Source: an uncultured Eubacteriales bacterium (GTDB lineage: Bacteria > Bacillota > Clostridia > Lachnospirales > Lachnospiraceae). Taken from it: a stretch of 9,362 nt of DNA. Below the pieces are notes generated by a model that worked only from the letters and a program-made list of their open reading frames with translations, was not told where the DNA came from and did not search any database. Both the position numbers and the translations under genes were made by a program. The stretch is taken from NCBI GenBank assembly GCA_900321505.1, contig ONWK01000205.1, positions 1-9,362 on the forward strand. The letters are read 5' to 3'. Positions 5,387-9,362 of the stretch are shown here, piece by piece (position 1 is the first letter of the stretch; each line of letters opens with the position of its first letter).

Positions 5387-5620
5387 TACACTGAACAGAT
5401 AAAAGTACTGTATCAGAATTAAGGGGGTTTTACAATACTTCACAACTGATTATAATATTTAGAAAAAAAAAGTTTGCAAAATGATGCATTTCTGAAACAT
5501 TTCGATGTTATCATGTGAAAAATCAGTTACTGTTCAATCTCCCCATGATAAAAATGATCGGTCCGAAATACATTTTTTTCGCCATCTTTTATTATTCATG
5601 CGGTGTTGAACAAAATATAT
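5387..5620. other. Divergent intergenic region without a gene
   Basis: No open frame with a ribosome binding site is present. Apart from the minus-strand promoter, a small hairpin AACAT/ATGTT (5496-5500, 5505-5509) is capped by TTCG. It lies between ATGAT and ATCAT. The rest is AT-rich, with T runs at 5574-5579 and 5587-5590. This is the region where control of both the transporter operon and the lipoprotein gene would be expected to reside. Confidence 0.5.
5449..5479 (-). promoter_or_regulatory. Candidate promoter of the ABC operon
   Basis: On the minus strand TTGCAA (5479-5474) precedes TATTAT (5457-5452) by 16 nt, and TATAAT (5454-5449) by 19 nt, with a nine-T run in the spacer. Transcription would start near 5442, giving a leader of about 120 nt that includes the stem-loop at 5335-5386. 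The AT-rich -10 region is convincing, but the choice of hexamer pair is not certain. Confidence 0.45.
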
Positions 5621-5623
5621 ACC
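5595..5623 (+). promoter_or_regulatory. Weak candidate promoter for the lipoprotein gene
   Basis: TTCATG (5595-5600) and TATACC (5618-5623) are 17 nt apart. The -10 box overlaps the left edge of the 15-bp inverted repeat at 5621-5658, so the repeat would lie at the transcription start, suitable for an operator or a 5' mRNA hairpin. The hexamers match the consensus only moderately. Confidence 0.3.
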
Positions 5624-5658
5624 TTTGTGAACGATTTTTTTTGATCGTTCACAAAGGT
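5621..5658. repeat. 15-bp perfect inverted repeat upstream of the lipoprotein gene
   Basis: ACCTTTGTGAACGAT (5621-5635) is exactly complementary to 5644-5658, with an 8-nt spacer of seven Ts and a G. As DNA it is an operator-like dyad with TTGTGAAC/GTTCACAA half sites. As RNA it is a strong hairpin with a U-rich loop, 27 nt before ATG 5685. T runs do not follow the stem on either strand, which argues against a standard terminator. Confidence 0.8.
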
Positions 5659-5673
5659 TATAGTCGGTGGATC

Positions 5674-5679
5674 AGGAGG
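5674..5679 (+). promoter_or_regulatory. Ribosome binding site fixing the start at 5685
   Basis: AGGAGG ends 5 nt before ATG 5685. The in-frame GTG at 5667 would place this site inside the coding sequence and would put acidic residues (MDQEEN) in front of a signal peptide, so ATG 5685 is the better start. Confidence 0.75.
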
Positions 5680-5684
5680 AAAAT

Positions 5685-7067
5685 ATGATCAGGAGAAGGT
5701 TAAAAAACATAGCAGCAGTCACTGTACTTGCGATCCTCTGCTCCGCCTGCGGGAAGCAGGAAGCAGAAAAGATCACAGGTTATGGGGATAACGGAACAAC
5801 CGCAGCGGTTGCGGCATCAGAGGAAAATGATCCGGAGAAAACATCCCAGGAAACAAAGGTGACCGAGGGCGGCCGCACGGGAGCCCTTCCCGCAGCACAG
5901 CTCAGCGGAGATCCGATCTGGGAAGGAAATACCACATTGGACGGCATCCCGGTGGAGATCAGCATTACCCAGCTGATGAGAGATACGGATATGATGCATG
6001 TATTTCGTTTGAACTCTGTTACCGAGGACCGGATTAAGGAGAAGGAGACGGTACAGAATATTTTCGGGGATACTGCGAAAGAGGTGAAACGCACTCTGTC
6101 CGCTGAGGGCGGAGATTCATTACGGCTGATCTGGGATGCGGGGGGCTATATAACCCAGCACGCCGGCGATTACAGTTATGAATATTCGGAGAAGTCAACG
6201 ACAGAATCCTGGGTGGACAACAGTGAATATTTCTGGCATACATATGAAGGCACATATCTTGATACGGATTATCAGTTGGGAATAGGCTACAGCAGGGAAT
6301 CCGCTGAGAAGTTTATATCACTTTATCCGAAAAATCCGGGAGATGTGATAGGGGATCCGACCTGTGACCGTGCAGAGCAGGTATGGTTTTCCGTGGACGG
6401 ACTGAACTCAATATACTGGAACGGCGTTTTTCTGAAGGAGGTCTTTAAAGACAGACCAAACCGTACCCAGAGCTCGGAGGATGATCTCTGCCGGATGGTT
6501 ATGAAATTCTCCAAGGATATGCTTTATTGTGATATGAGCAGGGATGACCTGCGCAGCATTACAGGTCAGGACGTGGGAAGTCCCCAGACGAATGAGATCC
6601 TCTTTTATGTTTCGAAAGAAGAGGATAACAAAGAGTTTCCGGGGGCCGTGCTTGACGGATATATTGTTGACTGGGATATGTTCCATTCGGGAGAATATAA
6701 GGGTATTTTCGGAAACAGCGCATATTTTGGTGTTACTGATAAAGGCGTGATAAGCTTAACGATGATCGCCAGCTATGAGGTGACGGAAGAACTGACGGAT
6801 AATGCCGAGGTACTGAAGTTTGACGCAGTAATGGAATCACTTTCTAAGGAAATCACGGAGAACTTCGAAAAGAGTCATATTAACGGTCAGAAGCTTAAGA
6901 TCAACATGGCAACTCTGATCTATTATCCTGTGCCAAATGATGAAGATCCCACAGAATGCACCCTTGTTCCGGCATGGGATTTCAAGGTGTCAAGCAATGG
7001 AGTGATAGGTGAGATAATCCTGAATGCACTGGATGGAAGCCACCTGAGTATTCTTTACCTGGATTAG
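5685..7067 (+). CDS. Putative secreted lipoprotein of unknown function
   Basis: 460 residues from ATG 5685. The N-terminus is a lipoprotein signal: RRRLKN, a hydrophobic core (IAAVTVLAIL), and CSAC with Cys 22 as the likely lipidation site. Cys rather than Leu at -3 is unusual. A low-complexity Glu/Thr/Ala-rich linker (about 25-65) follows, then a mature domain of about 390 residues with alternating strands and many acidic residues. I recognise no catalytic motif. The C-terminal part (LIYYPVPNDEDP, TLVPAWDFKV, EIILNALDGS) resembles the final PepSY/YycI-like module seen in several extracytoplasmic Firmicutes proteins, and the overall build is like the DUF6034-type lipoproteins of Lachnospiraceae. 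Both are loose resemblances. It appears monocistronic, with a 15-bp inverted repeat just upstream that may control it. No convincing terminator follows; the next gene has its own promoter. Confidence 0.85.
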   Translation: MIRRRLKNIAAVTVLAILCSACGKQEAEKITGYGDNGTTAAVAASEENDPEKTSQETKVTEGGRTGALPAAQLSGDPIWEGNTTLDGIPVEISITQLMRDTDMMHVFRLNSVTEDRIKEKETVQNIFGDTAKEVKRTLSAEGGDSLRLIWDAGGYITQHAGDYSYEYSEKSTTESWVDNSEYFWHTYEGTYLDTDYQLGIGYSRESAEKFISLYPKNPGDVIGDPTCDRAEQVWFSVDGLNSIYWNGVFLKEVFKDRPNRTQSSEDDLCRMVMKFSKDMLYCDMSRDDLRSITGQDVGSPQTNEILFYVSKEEDNKEFPGAVLDGYIVDWDMFHSGEYKGIFGNSAYFGVTDKGVISLTMIASYEVTEELTDNAEVLKFDAVMESLSKEITENFEKSHINGQKLKINMATLIYYPVPNDEDPTECTLVPAWDFKVSSNGVIGEIILNALDGSHLSILYLD

Positions 7068-7161
7068 GGTTCATCTGTTCCCGGGCATGGCTCAAATGAG
7101 TGTACGATAATTTTATTAAAATTTCATATTTTCAATTGTAAAAAAATAATGCAAAAATCTG

Positions 7162-7191
7162 TTGACAAATGAATGAAAAATGTGATACGAT
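7162..7191 (+). promoter_or_regulatory. Strong sigma-A-type promoter of the sigma factor gene
   Basis: A perfect TTGACA (7162-7167) and TACGAT (7186-7191) are 18 nt apart, with TG at 7183-7184 giving an extended -10. The 55 bases upstream are rich in A and T runs, as in UP elements. Transcription would begin near 7198, leaving a leader of about 94 nt. Confidence 0.75.
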
Positions 7192-7200
7192 CCCTATACA

Positions 7201-7241
7201 TTTCACAGCAAAGCCTGTTTTTATGTGAAAAAAACATAAAA
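7201..7241 (+). promoter_or_regulatory. Two mutually exclusive hairpins in the sigma factor leader
   Basis: TTTCACA (7201-7207) can pair with TGTGAAA (7224-7230). Alternatively TTTTATGT (7219-7226) can pair with ACATAAAA (7234-7241), 8 bp with a 7-nt loop. Both use bases 7224-7226, so only one can form. They lie at the very 5' end of the predicted transcript, 38 nt or more before the ribosome binding site. Confidence 0.4.
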
Positions 7242-7291
7242 TTCAATGCATCGTTTAAGTGCTGCTCTATATTTTATGAAGGAGGCGCTCT

Positions 7292-8086
7292 ATGTATAGA
7301 TATTTCGGTTATCTCAGAAATGCAATTGAAAATATGTCTCTGGAATATGGAGAATGTGATGAAGAGAGCATGGAAACCTGTGTGAAGCTGATCGCATGTA
7401 ATGCCGCTTATTACAGCAGGGCAGTGGGTAACCGTGATATTGAAGAGGATCTGATACAGGAGGGCTTAACAGGACTTGCAAAAGCATGGCAAAGATATAG
7501 CCCTGATAAGGGCTGTAAGCTCAGTACATATGCTGAATACTGGATCAAAAACTACATAATGGAAGCAGTTAATTCCCAGTACAGTACAGGAATTAAGATG
7601 CCCAAAAATCTGCGGGAGCGGATATGGAAGGTTAATAAGCTGAATGATAAATATTCTGATATTAAGAATGAAGACACACGTGTAACACTTATTGCAGATG
7701 AGCTTAAGCTTACTAAGGATAAGGTATATGAATATATGGAGCTGTATTTCTGTATGGGGTACCTTGAATCACTGGACAGTGATCTGTATGAAGAAGATGA
7801 AACACCGCTGGTTGAAATGATCCGGGATGAAAATGAATGCTCCGTAGAAGAGGCTGTTATGCAGAAATATATGAAGGAGGAGCTGAATGAATGCCTGCAG
7901 AGCCTGAATAAGAGAGAAGTGGAAATATTGAAAATGAGATATGGTGATGAAAAAATGACTTTTGAAGATATAGGGAGAATTCTCAATATTTCAGGGCCGA
8001 GGGTAAGCCAGCTCTGTAAGTCTGCATTTGAGAAGCTCCTGCGCTCTGCCAGGTGCAGGGCGCTTATGGAGTATTTATCAGCCTGA
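7292..8086 (+). CDS. Sigma-70-family RNA polymerase sigma factor
   Basis: 264 residues. Region 2 is clear: DLIQEGLTGLAKAWQRY (53-69), SPDKGCKLSTYAEYWIKNYI (70-89), the core-binding and -10 recognition part seen in group 1-3 sigma factors. Region 3 begins about MPKNLRERIWKVNKLN (103-118) and continues with TLIADELKLTKDKVYEYM. Region 4 (about 205-255) has LNKREVEILKMRYGD, then an HTH ending ISGPRVSQLCKSAFEKLL, for -35 recognition. Region 1.1 is missing and the protein is shorter than RpoD, so it is an alternative rather than the housekeeping factor. Its region 3 and low similarity to SigF/SigG/FliA motifs leave its class open. It is longer than ECF factors, which lack region 3. AAGGAGG lies 6 nt before ATG 7292. 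It is monocistronic, with its own strong promoter. No anti-sigma gene is adjacent. Targets are unknown. The gene appears more AT-rich than the ABC operon. Confidence 0.9.
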   Translation: MYRYFGYLRNAIENMSLEYGECDEESMETCVKLIACNAAYYSRAVGNRDIEEDLIQEGLTGLAKAWQRYSPDKGCKLSTYAEYWIKNYIMEAVNSQYSTGIKMPKNLRERIWKVNKLNDKYSDIKNEDTRVTLIADELKLTKDKVYEYMELYFCMGYLESLDSDLYEEDETPLVEMIRDENECSVEEAVMQKYMKEELNECLQSLNKREVEILKMRYGDEKMTFEDIGRILNISGPRVSQLCKSAFEKLLRSARCRALMEYLSA

Positions 8087-8101
8087 TCTGCATGCTGATA
8101 A
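8075..8101 (+). terminator. Weak candidate terminator after the sigma factor gene
   Basis: TTATCAGC (8075-8082) pairs with GCTGATAA (8094-8101), 8 bp around an 11-nt loop that contains the stop codon. GCTGA can alternatively pair with TCAGC at 8108-8112. No T run follows, so termination would be weak, and it may instead be an mRNA 3' hairpin. Confidence 0.25.
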
Positions 8102-8168
8102 CGGATTTCAGCAGTATTATCAACCGATATTATTATGAAAATTGCATGAAATTCCATCGAAAACTCAA

Positions 8169-8197
8169 TTGACATGCGTTGAAATCTATGATAGTTT
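8169..8197 (+). promoter_or_regulatory. Candidate promoter of the XRE-like gene
   Basis: A perfect TTGACA (8169-8174) and TAGTTT (8192-8197) are 17 nt apart, with TG at 8189-8190. Transcription would start near 8204, only about 18 nt before ATG 8222, so the leader would contain little beyond the ribosome binding site. The -10 box itself is weak. Confidence 0.5.
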
Positions 8198-8221
8198 GGG
8201 AGATATCAGGAGGACAATGCG

Positions 8222-9256
8222 ATGGGCAATGATAAAGTGATACCCTTTATGGGTCAGGAAGAAATAGATCTGGATGATTTTGAAGCAGCATACATGCCTG
8301 ACACAGGGCATCTTTCTGAGTTGATAGAGCTTTGCAGAGGAAGCAGATCAAAGGGAGATTTTGCAGCACTTATAAAAATAAACCCTCCGAAATACTCCAG
8401 ACTGAATAAGGGAAATATTACGAAGCAGGTTGATAAGGAGCTGCTGAAAAGAATATATGATAATCAGATCGAGCCCGGTCAGGTAGAACTGGTTGAGCTT
8501 TTGAAGGCCGGCGGATGGCGCAGGATCAGAAAAAGAGTTGAAAGGCCTGTTGAAAGGCCGATGCCTACAGAAGAAGATGAAAGATTACGCGCGAAGATAG
8601 ACCAGGAAAGAAAAGACGATGAAAACAGGGTAAGGGCGGTCAACAGTATTGTCAGATATGCACTGAATGCAAGAGGCCAATGGTGCAATCACTATGATCA
8701 CGGAGGATTTATAAGCCGGCGCCGTAACCCGGCATTCATTGATGAAATGAACAATCATAAGAGCAGATTCGGGCTCAATTATCCTTTCAGTATGAGCAGA
8801 GGGGGCTTCACGCTTGCGGTAAAGGATATGGAACCACTGTTCTGGTGTTTCCATCCGTCAGCATCGCTGCAATATGGACAAAATACCGATTGGAGTAAAT
8901 TAGATCCGGAAAAAGCAGAAGCCAGGAAAGACCGTATTCTAAGAAGTATTATGGCAGATGAGGGTTTCGAAACGATCTTTCTGAAGGACGTGTGGGAACC
9001 CGATACATTGGAGAACATTAAATCTACCATTGTTTTCCATGATCCGGTGGAATTCGAAAAAGTATGGGAAGTATTTGGCAAAAAAACTGTAAATAACTGG
9101 ATCTCGATTTTGCTGATCAATATAGATAAAGAGAAGGTTGTGGAAGAACGGATCATGCCGCGAACAGACGGAAAGAAAAAGGAATCCCTGTTTCTGCTGC
9201 CTCCTACCATGGAAAAAATAGAGGATGAGGATTTTGATCCTGAAGAGGATTATTGA
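8222..9256 (+). CDS. XRE-like HTH protein with unrecognised C-terminal domain
   Basis: 344 residues, no signal or membrane segment. Residues about 30-80 (LSELIELCRG, then DFAALIKINPPKYSRLNKGNITKQVDKELL) follow the pattern of an XRE/Cro-type HTH in which a recognition helix precedes a KGxIT turn, as in many Lachnospiraceae HTH proteins. A charged linker (about 100-140) includes the tandem repeat VERPVERP. The remaining 200 residues have GQWCNHYDHGGFISRRRNP, FETIFLKDVW, VFHDPVEFEKVWEVFGKK, and a strand SILLINIDKEKVVEER, ending in an acidic tail. I cannot assign a family. The alternating strand-helix order would fit an alpha/beta sensor or nuclease-like fold, which is speculative. AGGAGG lies 8 nt before the ATG. 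It follows the sigma factor after 135 nt with its own promoter, and its stop is 2 nt before a hydrolase start, suggesting co-transcription with that gene. Confidence 0.82.
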   Translation: MGNDKVIPFMGQEEIDLDDFEAAYMPDTGHLSELIELCRGSRSKGDFAALIKINPPKYSRLNKGNITKQVDKELLKRIYDNQIEPGQVELVELLKAGGWRRIRKRVERPVERPMPTEEDERLRAKIDQERKDDENRVRAVNSIVRYALNARGQWCNHYDHGGFISRRRNPAFIDEMNNHKSRFGLNYPFSMSRGGFTLAVKDMEPLFWCFHPSASLQYGQNTDWSKLDPEKAEARKDRILRSIMADEGFETIFLKDVWEPDTLENIKSTIVFHDPVEFEKVWEVFGKKTVNNWISILLINIDKEKVVEERIMPRTDGKKKESLFLLPPTMEKIEDEDFDPEEDY

Positions 9257-9258
9257 TA

Positions 9259-9362
9259 ATGAAAAAGGAACTCTCATACTACCGGGATGGAAAGAGGATC
9301 TACGGAAGGCTGTATCTTCCCGACGGTCTTTCCGAAACCGGAGCAAAACCACCCACAGTGAT
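9259..9362 (+). CDS. Probable alpha/beta hydrolase, N-terminal fragment cut by the window edge
   Basis: An open frame starts at ATG 9259, two bases after the TGA of the XRE-like gene, and runs to the right edge (34 full codons). The start YYRDGKRIYGRLYLPDG followed by KPPTV matches the first beta strands of serine alpha/beta hydrolases of the acylaminoacyl-peptidase or lysophospholipase type, in which a HG oxyanion motif and a GxSxG nucleophile would follow beyond the window. Only a weak GAAGAGG ribosome binding site is visible, consistent with translational coupling. The catalytic residues are not in view, so the family is inferred from the N-terminus only. Confidence 0.6.
   Translation, partial: MKKELSYYRDGKRIYGRLYLPDGLSETGAKPPTV

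Noticed and set aside
5625..5654. Rex-type redox operator
   Set aside because: The TTGTGAAC and GTTCACAA halves match, but they are 14 nt apart, whereas Rex sites have the halves almost touching.
7109..7123. Terminator of the lipoprotein gene (AATTTT/AAAATT)
   Set aside because: The stem has only A-T pairs with a 3-nt loop, and no clear T run follows; it is more likely part of the AT-rich region upstream of the sigma gene promoter.
7276..7299. Seven-codon upstream open frame overlapping the sigma factor start
   Set aside because: ATG 7276 has no ribosome binding site of its own, and its codons contain the ribosome binding site of the sigma gene, so it is probably incidental.
7552..8175. 207-residue minus-strand open frame opposite the sigma factor gene
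   Set aside because: The product is Ser/Ile-rich low complexity, explained by the complementary codons of the sigma gene, and it has no start signals.

Overview
The window looks like chromosomal DNA of a Gram-positive anaerobe of the Clostridia, most likely Lachnospiraceae. This is inferred from strong AGGAGG-type ribosome binding sites, tRNA genes without an encoded CCA, diderm-free lipoproteins, and protein families common in that group: YesL/DUF624, PAS-GGDEF-EAL signalling proteins, GlnP/GlnQ-type amino acid transporters and XRE-like proteins with unknown C-terminal domains. No insertion sequence, CRISPR array, rRNA or phage structural gene is visible.

Layout. Bases 2-244 hold the 3' end of a YesL-like membrane protein. 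They are followed by tRNA-Asn (313-384), a spacer that can fold, tRNA-Cys (492-562) and a strong intrinsic terminator. Next is a PAS, degenerate-GGDEF and intact-EAL protein (742-2481), probably a c-di-GMP phosphodiesterase. Its predicted promoter leaves a leader of about 108 nt that carries several hairpins and resembles no riboswitch I know. A 16-bp hairpin plus a GATCGC palindrome separates it from a convergent three-gene minus-strand operon (5321-2567): a small helical protein of unknown function, a lipoprotein substrate-binding domain fused to a permease, and a polar amino acid ABC ATPase. The binding domain appears circularly permuted, with lobe 2 ahead of lobe 1. The first gene probably starts at a TTG just after a large leader hairpin.

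A divergent intergenic region (about 5322-5684) holds the operon's promoter and leader and a 15-bp perfect inverted repeat in front of an unrecognised lipoprotein gene (5685-7067). After it come a sigma-70-family factor with a strong promoter and two mutually exclusive leader hairpins (7292-8086), an XRE-like HTH protein with a large unrecognised C-terminal domain (8222-9256), and, 2 nt later, the start of a likely alpha/beta hydrolase that runs off the window.

The main themes are second-messenger signalling, amino acid uptake and transcriptional control. The sigma factor and the XRE-like protein each have a predicted promoter with a perfect TTGACA -35 box and a TGATA-containing -10 region. 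Whether one regulates the other cannot be read from the sequence. The best leads for something undescribed are the permuted binding domain, the c-di-GMP gene leader, the hairpin-plus-TTG arrangement in the transporter operon, the operator-like repeat at 5621-5658, and the sigma/XRE pair.
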